Notes: generated from the sequence alone by a model not told the origin. DNA of 46,307 bases from Deltaproteobacteria bacterium (GCA_016219175.1 JACRCD010000069.1:1-46307), one strand, 5' to 3'. Shown: positions 9,259 to 18,282, counted from the stretch's first letter. A program made the numbers and translations.

Positions 9259-11277
9259 ATGAACGAAAAGCCAAGCTATGATGAACTGGCCGCGCGGGTG
9301 CATGAACTGGAACGGGACCGCGCCGCGCACCGGCTGAGGACCGCTGCCCTGGAGGAATCCGTGGCGCGTTACAGCGACTTAATCGACAATGCCAGCGACC
9401 TGATCCACAGTGTTACACCTGAAGGATCTTTCCTGTTTGTCAATCAGGCCTGGCGCGATGCCCTCGGTTACAGCGACAGCGAGCTGGAGCATCTTAAGTT
9501 GATGGATATCGTTGACGAAGATTGCCGGAAAAAGTGCCGCAGTATCTTCAACTGTCTGCTCCAGGGCGAGAGGCTTGACCGTAACGAGACCGTCTTTGTG
9601 GCCAAGGACGGGAAAAAGATTGTCGTTGAGGGGCGATGCAGCACAAAATTTGAGGATGGCCGGCCCGTGGCCATGGTCGGCATCTTCAGGGACATCAGTG
9701 AACGGAAACGTAATGAACAGGCGCTGCGGGAAAGTGAGCAGCGCTACCGGAATCTCTTTGAGAATGCCCATGATCTGATCCAGATCGTGCGGCCTGACGG
9801 CTATCTGCAATATGTAAACCGGGCCTGGCGGCAGACTTTCGGCTACAGCGAGGAGGAAATTGCCGGACTTTCCATCTTTGACCTGATCTCCCCTGATTGC
9901 CGGGAGCATTGCCTGGAAACATTCAAACGGGTCATTTCCATCGAAAATGTCCATTATATCGATACGGTTTTTGTGGCCAAAGACGGTAGAAAAATCATCA
10001 TTGAGGGGAATGCCTGCTGTAAATTTCAGGACGGCAAGCCTGTTTCCACCCAGTGCATCTTCCGGGATGTCACGGAAAAGAAAAAGATGGAAGAGGAGTT
10101 GCTCAAGGGGCAGAAGCTGGAATCAGTCGGAGTTTTCGCCGGGGGGATTGCCCATGATTTCAATAATCTGCTCACCGCTATTTTAGGGAATATATCCCTG
10201 GCCAAGATGTATCTGAGTCCCGAGGATGAGGTTTACAAGCGGCTGGAGATGACGGAAAAGGCCTCCTTGCAGGCCAAGGGGCTGACCCAGCAGCTGCTTA
10301 CCTTTTCCAAGGGCGGGGCGCCGATCAAAAAAAAGACCACCATCACCGAACTCATCAAGGATTCGACAAGTTTTATCCTCAGGGGGGCCAATGTCAGGAG
10401 CGAGTATCATCTGGCGGAAAATCTCTGGCCCATTGAGGTGGACGCAGGTCAGCTCAGCCAGGTGACGCAGAATCTGGTCATCAATGCGGCCCAGGCCATG
10501 CCCTCCGGCGGCACGGTGACCATCCGGGCGGATAATGTTGAGCTTGGCGATCATAACCCGCTTACCCTGCCGGCCGGCAGATATGTCGCCATATCTTTTA
10601 CCGATGAGGGCAGCGGTATTCGCAAGGAAAATCTGTCCAGGATATTTGACCCCTACTTTTCCAGCAAGCGTACCGGCAGCGGGCTCGGGCTGGCAATTGC
10701 CTACTCGGTCATCAAAAAACACGACGGCATGATAACCGTTGACTCGGAGGAAGGCCGGGGGGCAACCTTCACCATTTATCTGCCGGCCACGGACAATGTT
10801 GCGCCCGTTCAGCAGCAAGCCGAGGAAACCAGGCGTCCCACTGTTCAGGGACGTGTCATGATCATGGATGACGAAGAAATCGTGCGGGAAATAGCAGCCG
10901 AAATGTTGGGCTATATGGGCTGCGAAAGCGAGGGAGTACGGGATGGCAGCGAGGCTATCGCTCTTTACCTGCAGGCCAGGGCTGAGGGACGCCCCTTTGA
11001 CGTGGTGCTGATGGATCTTACCATAGCCGGGGGCATGGGGGGCAAGGAGACAATCCAGAAGCTGCTGGAACTTGATCCCCAGGTCAAGGCCGTGGTGTCA
11101 AGCGGTTACGCCAACGACCCCATCATGGCCAACTTCACAGCTTACGGTTTTTGCGGTGTTGTCCCCAAGCCCTACAAGATGCATGAACTCAGTGCAGCCT
11201 TAAATAAGATCCTGGCCCCAAGGAAGAATGAAGGGGCCCGCTCATGCGGGAACTCAATTAACAGCCACGAACCATGA
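9259..11277 (+). CDS. PAS-PAS hybrid sensor histidine kinase with receiver domain
   Basis: A soluble sensor kinase of 672 residues. It begins with a short coiled coil (about 5-35), then two similar PAS domains (about 36-150 and 162-275, both with the VFVAKDGRK/KIIIEG type core), a HisKA with His299 in [10 protein letters not shown], a HATPase_c (NLVINAAQAM; DEGSGI; GSGLGLAIAYSVI) and a C-terminal receiver (VMIMDDEE; phospho-Asp in VVLMDLTIAGG). I prefer ATG 9259, which has GGAG upstream, over the in-frame TTG 9235. The last few codons (SINSHEP) run into the heptamer repeat at 11263, so the natural C-terminus may have been altered by repeat insertion. The PAS pair probably arose by internal duplication. 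Confidence 0.9.
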   Translation: MNEKPSYDELAARVHELERDRAAHRLRTAALEESVARYSDLIDNASDLIHSVTPEGSFLFVNQAWRDALGYSDSELEHLKLMDIVDEDCRKKCRSIFNCLLQGERLDRNETVFVAKDGKKIVVEGRCSTKFEDGRPVAMVGIFRDISERKRNEQALRESEQRYRNLFENAHDLIQIVRPDGYLQYVNRAWRQTFGYSEEEIAGLSIFDLISPDCREHCLETFKRVISIENVHYIDTVFVAKDGRKIIIEGNACCKFQDGKPVSTQCIFRDVTEKKKMEEELLKGQKLESVGVFAGGIAHDFNNLLTAILGNISLAKMYLSPEDEVYKRLEMTEKASLQAKGLTQQLLTFSKGGAPIKKKTTITELIKDSTSFILRGANVRSEYHLAENLWPIEVDAGQLSQVTQNLVINAAQAMPSGGTVTIRADNVELGDHNPLTLPAGRYVAISFTDEGSGIRKENLSRIFDPYFSSKRTGSGLGLAIAYSVIKKHDGMITVDSEEGRGATFTIYLPATDNVAPVQQQAEETRRPTVQGRVMIMDDEEIVREIAAEMLGYMGCESEGVRDGSEAIALYLQARAEGRPFDVVLMDLTIAGGMGGKETIQKLLELDPQVKAVVSSGYANDPIMANFTAYGFCGVVPKPYKMHELSAALNKILAPRKNEGARSCGNSINSHEP

Positions 11278-11353
11278 GCCACGAACCATGAGCCATGAAC
11301 CATGAGCCATCAGCCACGAGCCATCAGCCACGAGCCATCAGCCATGAGCCATA
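11263..11353. repeat. Tandem array of 13 degenerate 7-nt repeats
   Basis: Thirteen consecutive heptamers of the form (A)(G/A)CCA(T/C)(G/C), for example AGCCACG, AACCATG, AGCCATC, span the gap between two convergent genes. The first units encode the end of the hybrid kinase. The array ends one base before the stop codon of the ABC permease gene on the other strand. Confidence 0.9.
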
Positions 11354-11354
11354 T

Positions 11355-12113
11355 TTACTGGATCAGCCTCTTTCTTATCAGCACAATGGACAGCCAGCAG
11401 GTCAGCAGGGTGAGGAGTAGCGAACCAACGATTTTGAGCAGCCACGGTTCGCTGAACTGGCCGTAACAGAGCATGCGGGAGAGGGTGACTGTCGGGGTCA
11501 GGGGCAGCAGCTCAAAAAATATTCTTGCCGTGGGCGCGATGGATTGCAGGGGAAAGAATATGCCGGAAAAGAGAAAAAGCGGGGTCAGGATAAGCGAAAT
11601 AAAATAGTTGAAGAATTCATAGCTGGTGGCCAGGGCGGTCATGATCAGGCCGAAGGCGGCAAAAAACATGCCTGACACGAAAAGCACCGGCAGCAAGGTC
11701 AAGGTCCAGGCCGAAGGCCAGACCCCGAAAAGCGGCAGGGCGGCCAGCATGATGATGCCGGCAAACAGTCCCTTGGATGCCCCCCAGACTATTTCCCCCA
11801 GCACGATGTCGGTAACGTTCAGGGGGGTCATGAGAATGGCCTCGTAGGTCTTCTGCAGGGAAAGCCTGGTGTAGGAGCCGTAGGTGGTCTCGAAGGCGGC
11901 GCTGTACATGACGGCCGAGGCGGTCAGACCGGGGGCCAGAAACTGCAGGTAAGTCAGCCCTTCGATCTCTCCCATTTCCCGGCCCAGGCCGTAGCCCATG
12001 GCCAGAAGAAACAGCAGCGGCTGGCCGAGACTGCCGATCAGGGTGGCCATGAAATGTTTGCGCCATACCCGGCTGTTGCGCAGCCATAATGTCCGGAAAC
12101 GAAAGAATTTCAT
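11355..12113 (-). CDS. ABC-2 type transporter permease, NodJ-like
   Basis: A 252-residue integral membrane protein with six predicted membrane segments, matching ABC-2 permeases of the NodJ group (LGQPLLFLLAMGYGLG; LQFLAPGLTASAVMYSA; the FETTYGSYTRL amphipathic stretch; LTPLFLFSGIFFP). It pairs with the ATPase encoded immediately upstream, whose stop codon overlaps this start by 4 bp. In rhizobia NodIJ exports Nod factor; outside rhizobia relatives export unidentified hydrophobic or polysaccharide-linked compounds, so the substrate here is unknown. Confidence 0.88.
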   Translation of the reverse strand: MKFFRFRTLWLRNSRVWRKHFMATLIGSLGQPLLFLLAMGYGLGREMGEIEGLTYLQFLAPGLTASAVMYSAAFETTYGSYTRLSLQKTYEAILMTPLNVTDIVLGEIVWGASKGLFAGIIMLAALPLFGVWPSAWTLTLLPVLFVSGMFFAAFGLIMTALATSYEFFNYFISLILTPLFLFSGIFFPLQSIAPTARIFFELLPLTPTVTLSRMLCYGQFSEPWLLKIVGSLLLTLLTCWLSIVLIRKRLIQ

Positions 12114-13066
12114 GATTCCCGCAATGACCGGCCGGTGAGTTGAATAAAGAGATCTTCCAGATTAGCCGGCCTGCGCAGCCAGCCGCGGGAATTTTTGAGC
12201 AGGGCTTCGATCCGGCTGCAATCCTCCTGGGTGTAAGCGTAGAGCTTGTCGCTCAGCCTCTCTGTTGCGGCATTGCACTGGGTAAAGGTTTTTTCCAGGG
12301 CGTCGAGCTCCGCGGCCGTGCCTTCAATTTCAAAGACATCAGTGCCGACCAGCTCCTTGATAAGCTGACGGGGAACCCCTTGGGCCACAACCCTGCCGTG
12401 GTCCATGATGAGCACCCTGCCGCTGAGGCGTTCCACTTCATCCAGGTAGTGGCTGGTTAAAAGCATGGTGGTGCCTCTTTCCCGCAGTATGGCCAACCGT
12501 TCCCAGATGAGATGCCGGGCCTGGGGGTCAAGGCCCACGGTTGGTTCATCCAGGATGAGCAGCTGCGGGTCGTTGATCAGGGCCCGGGCCAGCAACAGCC
12601 TGCGGCGCTGGCCGCCGGAGAGATGTTCGATGATCTCCCGCCGCCGGTTGGCCAGGGCAAAGAAGTCAAGGAGTTCCGCGGTTTTTGTTTTGGCGGTTCG
12701 CGCCGGGATGGCAAAATAGCTGGCATAAGTGAGCAGATTTTCTTCCACCGTCAGGTCCGGGTCCAGGCTGTCGGTCTGGGGCACGACGCCGATCAGACGG
12801 TTTGCCTCTCGCTGCCGGCCGGGGATCTCCAGCCCCATGATACGGATGCGCCCGCTGCTTTTTTCAACCAGCCCGAGAAGCATATTGATTGACGTGGTCT
12901 TGCCGGCGCCGTTCGGTCCCAGAAAGCCAAGGCATTCCCCCTGTTGGACGGCAAAACTGATCCGGTCCACGGCGCAGCGGCTGCCGAAAAATTTACTTAA
13001 AGACTCCACTGTGACAATGCTGTTGTCAGCGATCGGGTCATGAGCGGCATGAGGGAAAGAAGTCAT
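12110..13066 (-). CDS. ABC transporter ATP-binding protein, NodI-like
   Basis: A 318-residue ATPase with Walker A (GPNGAGKTTS), Q-loop (GVVPQTDSLD), ABC signature (LSGGQRRRLLLAR), Walker B (LLILDEPTVGLD) and H-loop (LLTSHYLDE). The C-terminal about 90 residues follow the NodI/DrrA pattern (FEIEGT... LEDLFIQLTGRSLRE). It overlaps the permease gene by 4 bp downstream and the GAF/PAS gene by 4 bp upstream, which indicates translational coupling in a three-gene operon. Confidence 0.91.
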   Translation of the reverse strand: MTSFPHAAHDPIADNSIVTVESLSKFFGSRCAVDRISFAVQQGECLGFLGPNGAGKTTSINMLLGLVEKSSGRIRIMGLEIPGRQREANRLIGVVPQTDSLDPDLTVEENLLTYASYFAIPARTAKTKTAELLDFFALANRRREIIEHLSGGQRRRLLLARALINDPQLLILDEPTVGLDPQARHLIWERLAILRERGTTMLLTSHYLDEVERLSGRVLIMDHGRVVAQGVPRQLIKELVGTDVFEIEGTAAELDALEKTFTQCNAATERLSDKLYAYTQEDCSRIEALLKNSRGWLRRPANLEDLFIQLTGRSLRES

Positions 13067-14601
13067 GGTCTGTCGCTATGCGGCGCCACCGGATGGATCC
13101 GGTCCGCGCTGATCCAGTTGTTTTCCCGGGTTTGATTAATCCAGGCAACCGCCTCACTGTATCTTTTAAAAGGGGAGATGTTCATTGTCGTTGCCTCGGC
13201 AAAAAGGCCCAGCATCCTGATAACGGCGTAAATGACATCGCTGGTTACTATGACAGCCACACGGCATTGACCTCTTGTCTTCTCGTTTGCCTTGATAAAT
13301 GAAGTCAGATCATTGATCCTGTCAAAGTCAAGCTCCAGAGTTGTCTTGGACAAATCAACGATGCTGTCCATTCCTTTTCTGAACCGCGGATCGCCATAAA
13401 GTTTCGCCGCCCCTTTTTTAATGTCCTCCACGGAAAAGTGGCCGTTGCACAGGACCTGGATCAGATTTTTTTCCTGATCGATATTAAAGAACAATCTGTC
13501 GTCAAGCTCCTTGGTATCGAGAAACTCGGAGTAGAGCTGCTGGGCGCATTGCGGACAGATGCTGTGGCTGAATTGCACCTCGGAGTGATCCTTGATGTAT
13601 TCCTCAATCTGGTTCCAGTACCCGGCGTCATCCCTGATTTTCTTACAGGAGGAGCAGATCGGCAGCATGCCGCTTAGTTTCCTGACTTCCGTCAAGACGT
13701 TTTCCAGGTCCGTGATGAGCCGCAGATTTGCCTCCTCCAGTATTTTGTTCTCGGTAATGGGCATGACCACCTCAAGAACGGCATCAATACCACCATTGTC
13801 GTTTCTGAGTGGGGTGGCCACTATCTTTGACCAGATCTGCCTGCCATTGATGTCTCTTCCCGTCTGTTCATTGACGGATTTTTCCATATTGTTCTCAAAA
13901 ACATTTTTGGCCCCGCAGTCCGGGCAGATGTCTGATCGCTGGTTAAAAGCCGTATGGCATATCTTCCCTTCCGTCTGGCCGAAGATATCCTGGATGACTT
14001 TGTTGGTCCAGAGCACGTGATAGTCCGGGGAAATAACAACCAGACCCGCACCGATAGCGGCTGTCAGTTTCTCCAGTTTCTCTTTTTCGCGGCTCAGCAG
14101 CGCACAGGTCTGTTTGCGATTTTCCTCGATGCTGATGGCCTGGGCAAGAAGCAGAAACAGATCCTTGTCCGCTTGATTCGGGGTGAAGTCGCGCTGGAAG
14201 ACAACGCATAAAGAGCCGACACATCCGCCGTCCAAAAAAGCCGGCGTGCCCATGTAGGTCTGCAGATTATATAATCGGACATTGGCATCCGATTCGGCAT
14301 AGGGTGATTGCTGCAGGTTTGTCACCAGATACACATCATGCTTGCCCTGCCTGATCACGTCATAACAGATATGTCCTTCCGCCCAGTCAACCGCTTTATA
14401 GCCCGGCGGGGGATTCCATCCGCCCCAGGAGCAAAGCATGCCGTCGTTGAGTCGGTTATACAGGGCGCAGGTGGCCCCGAATTCTTTTCCGCAGAACGCG
14501 GTGATCTTGTTGATGTTGTAAAGAGGATCCGAGCCAAAGGCCAGAAAGCATGCGGTAATCCGGGACAGCCTGCTGTTGGTGTCGATTGCCTGAGTTGTCA
14601 T
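13063..14601 (-). CDS. GAF-PAS signalling protein with Cys-rich linker and C-terminal STAS-like domain
   Basis: A 512-residue soluble protein without kinase, cyclase or receiver domains. Residues about 10-175 are a GAF-like sensor; about 190-300 a PAS domain with an extra CPDCGAKNVFENN Cys pair; about 325-372 hold LPICSSCKKIRDD...GYWNQIE...HSICPQCAQQLY, a four-Cys module shared with the gene at 18283; about 378-500 look like an SpoIIAA/STAS-type alpha/beta domain (GAAKLYGDPRFRKGMDSIVD). The output is therefore probably protein-protein. The start at 14601 has a good site (GAGGG); the longer frame from 14667 lacks one. It is the first gene of an operon with the NodIJ-like ABC exporter, overlapping it by 4 bp, suggesting it senses a signal tied to export. 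Confidence 0.8.
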   Translation of the reverse strand: MTTQAIDTNSRLSRITACFLAFGSDPLYNINKITAFCGKEFGATCALYNRLNDGMLCSWGGWNPPPGYKAVDWAEGHICYDVIRQGKHDVYLVTNLQQSPYAESDANVRLYNLQTYMGTPAFLDGGCVGSLCVVFQRDFTPNQADKDLFLLLAQAISIEENRKQTCALLSREKEKLEKLTAAIGAGLVVISPDYHVLWTNKVIQDIFGQTEGKICHTAFNQRSDICPDCGAKNVFENNMEKSVNEQTGRDINGRQIWSKIVATPLRNDNGGIDAVLEVVMPITENKILEEANLRLITDLENVLTEVRKLSGMLPICSSCKKIRDDAGYWNQIEEYIKDHSEVQFSHSICPQCAQQLYSEFLDTKELDDRLFFNIDQEKNLIQVLCNGHFSVEDIKKGAAKLYGDPRFRKGMDSIVDLSKTTLELDFDRINDLTSFIKANEKTRGQCRVAVIVTSDVIYAVIRMLGLFAEATTMNISPFKRYSEAVAWINQTRENNWISADRIHPVAPHSDRP

Positions 14602-14717
14602 TTTCTGCCCTCTGTTGCTGAGTATTTTTAGAAACTTCGGGGACAGTCGTTCATCAATGCTCTTCATTTTATTACAATTTTATCATATATTGTCGTTAGG
14701 TAGAGCGCAAACAATTA

Positions 14718-15248
14718 TTAACTGCCGCCGTCCGCGGCAGGAAGCTGCTCTTCCTCGACAGCTGTTTGCGAGTCAGGCACATCATCGGCGGCTTCCGGGA
14801 TCTCCTCTTCGCCGAGGCCCGGAGGGTTGCCGCCATCATCGGCGGTTTCCGGGACCTCCTCTTCGCTGAGACCCGGAGGGTTGCCGCCATCATCGGCGGT
14901 TCCCGGGATCTCCTCTTCGCCGAGGCCCGGAGGGTTGCCGCCATCATTGGCGGTATCCGGCACATCCTCTTCGCTGAGGCCCGGGGGGTTACTATTGGCA
15001 TCCTCCGCGGTTTCAGCCACATCCTCTTCAACAACAGCGGGGATTTCTTCGGTTACTTCAGCCGGGTGGGTATCCGGCGGGGAGACATGCGCGGGCTCCG
15101 GCTGATTTTCCGTCTCAACGGCGGCATCCTGAATCTGTTCGGAGTTTTGGATCTGGGCAACGGCCTGGGGGAATGGTATGAGGGGACAGGCAAGGATCGC
15201 GGCGGCACACATTGAGACAGCAGCACTGCGCAGGAGTTTTATTCGCAT
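14718..15248 (-). CDS. Secreted acidic repeat protein
   Basis: A 176-residue protein with a signal peptide (MRIKLLRSAAVSMCAAAILA; probable cleavage after AVA) followed by a very acidic, Pro/Glu-rich chain. About four copies of an 18-residue unit (NPPGLSEEDVPDTANDGG and close variants) occupy residues about 85-160. There is no recognisable fold and the protein is probably disordered. Unit number is likely to vary. The ATG at 15248 has GAGG at proper spacing; an ATG two codons upstream does not. I do not recognise a family. Confidence 0.68.
   Translation of the reverse strand: MRIKLLRSAAVSMCAAAILACPLIPFPQAVAQIQNSEQIQDAAVETENQPEPAHVSPPDTHPAEVTEEIPAVVEEDVAETAEDANSNPPGLSEEDVPDTANDGGNPPGLGEEEIPGTADDGGNPPGLSEEEVPETADDGGNPPGLGEEEIPEAADDVPDSQTAVEEEQLPAADGGS
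14775..14996. repeat. 54-bp tandem coding repeat
   Basis: The unit start GGAGGG/GGGGGG recurs at 14821, 14875, 14929 and 14983, exactly 54 bp apart, with high identity between units. It encodes the 18-residue acidic repeat of the secreted protein on the minus strand. Confidence 0.9.
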
Positions 15249-15406
15249 GGACATCCTCGATTAGCAGATAAGAAAACAAAAATATGTTGATAGCTGAGAT
15301 TATAATGCTTATTTTTCGCTTCTACCATGCTATTTTTGTCACAACTACAGGTATTATGGCTGAAGGCTGATGGTCCGTGTTCCCTTAGAAAGATATTTCG
15401 GATGAT

Positions 15407-15772
15407 ATGGAAAAAAACATATTCAAAGCATGCCCCAGCTGCGGGAAAAAGTGGCAGGATTATAATCAGTTATTGGCTGATCCGGCCACCTGTGTCATTG
15501 GCTATCAGGTCTGTTTTGCCTCCTTGAGGGAAGGACTGTTCCTGTTTAACCATACCTGCGGCACGACCCTGGCGATCCCGGTCGGGGCCTTGCAACACTT
15601 ATATGATGGCCCCCTGTATCAGGAAAGGCTCGACAACAGCGAAAAATGCCAAGGGATGTGTCTCAACCAGCACGACACGGAGCCCTGTCCGGCAAAATGC
15701 GAATGCGCCTACGCCAGGGAGATTCTGCAGATCGTCAAGGGATGGCCGAAGGCCGGGCATTCACACCTGTAA
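15407..15772 (+). CDS. Small Cys-rich protein, paralog of the gene at 5509
   Basis: A 121-residue soluble protein. Cysteine layout CPSC (10-13), VCF/HTC in the middle, and CQGMC...CPAKCECAYAREIL at the C-terminus are shared with the protein at 5509-5877, along with GYQV, LFNH, LYDG and the final I...WPK. The paired cysteines suggest a metal site (inference). The ribosome-binding site is weak. It is convergent with the CoA-transferase gene, 37 bp apart. No named family was recognised. Confidence 0.72.
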   Translation: MEKNIFKACPSCGKKWQDYNQLLADPATCVIGYQVCFASLREGLFLFNHTCGTTLAIPVGALQHLYDGPLYQERLDNSEKCQGMCLNQHDTEPCPAKCECAYAREILQIVKGWPKAGHSHL

Positions 15773-15809
15773 TGCGTCAGGTCGTCCTGGTGGTGATGGC
15801 AAAAGAGGA

Positions 15810-17645
15810 TCAGTTATCAAAAGTGAACTTGAAGAGAAGATAGTCCTCTTCGCTTTCAAAATAGATCTTATAGGGCAGTGACTTCAGGACATGGAGCATC
15901 GCATCGTTTATGCGCAGGACCTCGCCCGTAAAGCCGGTGATCCCTTTTTCCCTGGCCACATCGATCAGTTTGCTCAGGCTGAAGCGGGTCAAGCCCTGTC
16001 TGCGGTATTCACGGGTCACGGTGAAGGCCACCTCCGCCCGGTTGAGAGACCGGTCAAGATAATAGGAACCTATGGAGACGATTTTCTGCTGCTCGGCGTC
16101 TCCGGCAAGGCCTACCAGGACAAAGACCGATTCGTAATCCACATTGACGGTTGACTGGGTTTCTCCGTGGGAGAAGGTGCTTTTCAAAGAGAAGAAGCGC
16201 AGCTTGCGGTCCTCCTGGTCCAGTTCGTAGTAAAGCTCCTGCAGCATCCTTTCATCGGTGGGTTTGACCGGACGGAAAAAGACGCAGCGGTTGTCCCTGG
16301 TGGTGAAATGCCACTCATACCGTTCCGGATAAACCACGACAACCCCGTCCCTGGTCTGGGGCAGCAGCTGATCCTCGTAGGCGAAATGCAGTTTTTTTGC
16401 TTCCTCCAGCAACGATTTCCTGAACTTCGGGTGGGCAATGCCGATCATCTGCATGACCCGTTCCCTGATGCTTTTGCCGTGCAGAAAGGCCACCCCCCAC
16501 TCGGTCACCACATAATGCACATCGCTTCTCGGCACGACAACCCCTGAGCCGGGTTCAAGGGTGGCGACGATGCGCGAGGTCTCGCCGTCATGGGTGACGC
16601 TGGGCAGGCAGATGATTGGTTTGCCACCCTCGGAAAGGGCCGCGCCCCTGGTGAAATCCAGCTGGCCGCCCACGCCGCTGTAAAAATTGGTGCCGATGCT
16701 GTCGGAGTTGACCTGACCGGTCAAGGATACCGACAGGGCGGCATTGATGGAAACCATTTTGTTGTTTCTGGCAATATTTGTCAGGTTGTTGATAAGGGAG
16801 GTGGGGTGGAATTCGATGAACGGGTTTTCGTGCACATAGTCATACAATTTCTTCGTTCCCATGACAAAAGAAGTCATGACGTGGGGATGGATATTGTTGC
16901 GGCAGTTGACATTGCCACTTTCGATCAGGTCAATGACGGAATCCGAAATAACCTCGCTGAATATGGCCAGCTCAGACTTGTCGGTCAGATGGCAAAGAAC
17001 GGAATTGGGGATCGCCCCTATGCCGAATTGCAGGGTTGAGCCGTTTTCAATGAGCCGGGCGCAGTACCTGCCGATTTTTTCCGTAACCTCATCCGGGGGC
17101 GGGTATTGAAATTCCAGCAAGGGGGCCTCGTGTCTGACGTAATAGTCGATATCGGCGAAACGGACGAAGGAGTCCCCGCTTGTTCTGGGCATGCGCGGAT
17201 TGACCTGGGCGATGACGATTTTGGCGCAGTCAAAAACGGTTCTGTTGATATCGACATCAATGCCGAGCGAGCAGAAGCCGAACCGGCCAGGCGGGCTGAC
17301 CTGCAGGAGGGCGACGTCAATTCTCAGTCTGCCTGACCTGAAAAGTTTGGGAATATCGGAAAGTGAGATGGGGATATAGTCGGCCTTGCCTTCATTCACC
17401 GCCTGGCGGATCGACTGGCCGACGAACAGGGCTTGATGCCTGAACAGGGAAGGTTCCAGCTGGTCAAAGAAATTATTGTCCGACAGGGTCAGGAAATGGA
17501 CTATTTCGCAATCCGCGAAATAGTGCTTTTTCATGACAAGCTGCCCGGTCAGAATGGTCGGTTCGCTGCAGCCGGTGCCGATAAATATCCGTGAGCCCGG
17601 CTGAATAATTTTGCTGATGTCTGCGGGGCTGATTTCTTTGTTCAT
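15810..17645 (-). CDS. Acetyl-CoA hydrolase/transferase fused to a GNAT acetyltransferase domain
   Basis: A 611-residue two-domain protein. Residues about 5-440 are a class I acetyl-CoA hydrolase/CoA-transferase (family of 4-hydroxybutyrate CoA-transferase) with the likely covalent-intermediate Glu231 in AIFSEVISD and the CoA-loop GVGGQLDFTRGA. Residues about 455-600 are a GNAT N-acetyltransferase with the acetyl-CoA-binding stretch VTREYRRQGLTRFSLSKL. This fusion is known among anaerobic deltaproteobacteria and suggests that acyl-CoA handling and protein or small-molecule acetylation are coupled, possibly as self-regulation; that link is inference. It stands alone on the minus strand. The ribosome-binding site is unremarkable. 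Confidence 0.88.
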   Translation of the reverse strand: MNKEISPADISKIIQPGSRIFIGTGCSEPTILTGQLVMKKHYFADCEIVHFLTLSDNNFFDQLEPSLFRHQALFVGQSIRQAVNEGKADYIPISLSDIPKLFRSGRLRIDVALLQVSPPGRFGFCSLGIDVDINRTVFDCAKIVIAQVNPRMPRTSGDSFVRFADIDYYVRHEAPLLEFQYPPPDEVTEKIGRYCARLIENGSTLQFGIGAIPNSVLCHLTDKSELAIFSEVISDSVIDLIESGNVNCRNNIHPHVMTSFVMGTKKLYDYVHENPFIEFHPTSLINNLTNIARNNKMVSINAALSVSLTGQVNSDSIGTNFYSGVGGQLDFTRGAALSEGGKPIICLPSVTHDGETSRIVATLEPGSGVVVPRSDVHYVVTEWGVAFLHGKSIRERVMQMIGIAHPKFRKSLLEEAKKLHFAYEDQLLPQTRDGVVVVYPERYEWHFTTRDNRCVFFRPVKPTDERMLQELYYELDQEDRKLRFFSLKSTFSHGETQSTVNVDYESVFVLVGLAGDAEQQKIVSIGSYYLDRSLNRAEVAFTVTREYRRQGLTRFSLSKLIDVAREKGITGFTGEVLRINDAMLHVLKSLPYKIYFESEEDYLLFKFTFDN

Positions 17646-17791
17646 ACTGATTGGGCAATAGGAAATTTTTGAATTTCATATTGATAGCTGTTGTTTTTCC
17701 ATGTTGGCACAGCGCCTGCCGGGATGTCAAGAGAAGTTGTGCTTGACATCCCGGCAAGCTTGCCCATAGCATAATCTCATGGGTTTATGAT

Positions 17792-17954
17792 TGATGGCGT
17801 CGTAAAAAATTCGATCTACTGCGTTGTAGCGCATTTTTGTTCGTTCGGCATACCGCATGTATAGCCTCACTCTCAAAAACACACTACGCCTTGTATAGCG
17901 AATTTTGTTACTTAGCCACCCGGGCTTTGTAGCAGACTTTTTACGAGATCATCA
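17792..17954. mobile_element. 163-bp MITE-like element, copy 1
   Basis: The ends are imperfect 17-bp inverted repeats (TGATGGCGTCGTAAAAA and the complement of TTTTTACGAGATCATCA). The inside is a long imperfect palindrome without coding capacity. A second copy of exactly the same length lies in the opposite orientation at 27023-27185, with roughly 90 percent identity by eye. Confidence 0.88.
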
Positions 17955-18282
17955 TGATTCAGTGGCCGGCAAAAACGGTGCACGAATCCCTATCCGGCCG
18001 GGCTGACCTTTTGGGGAAGGTTTGTTGGGCGGCGGATTGAACAGGAGGTACTGAAACACATGGTGCGGATGCCATCATGACCGAAAAGCGATAAAACGCC
18101 CCAGGTCACGATGACGCCGGCAGGAACGCAAATGATAAGCTTGCAGTTGCCCGTTTCACTCCTTGTCTCATGGAAAAACTCTGTCGGCCTTAGCTGGTTG
18201 GCAGGGTTTTTTTTGTGGGAATTTTGAAAAAAGGGCGCAGATTTTTCTGTTTCTTCTCGCCCGATCAGGTATTGTTACGAGC
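17955..18282. other. Intergenic region before the REC-PAS gene
   Basis: About 330 bp without a gene I can support. An in-frame extension of the downstream gene starts at TTG 18163 but has no site or domain. I see no tRNA, riboswitch or terminator here. Confidence 0.4.
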
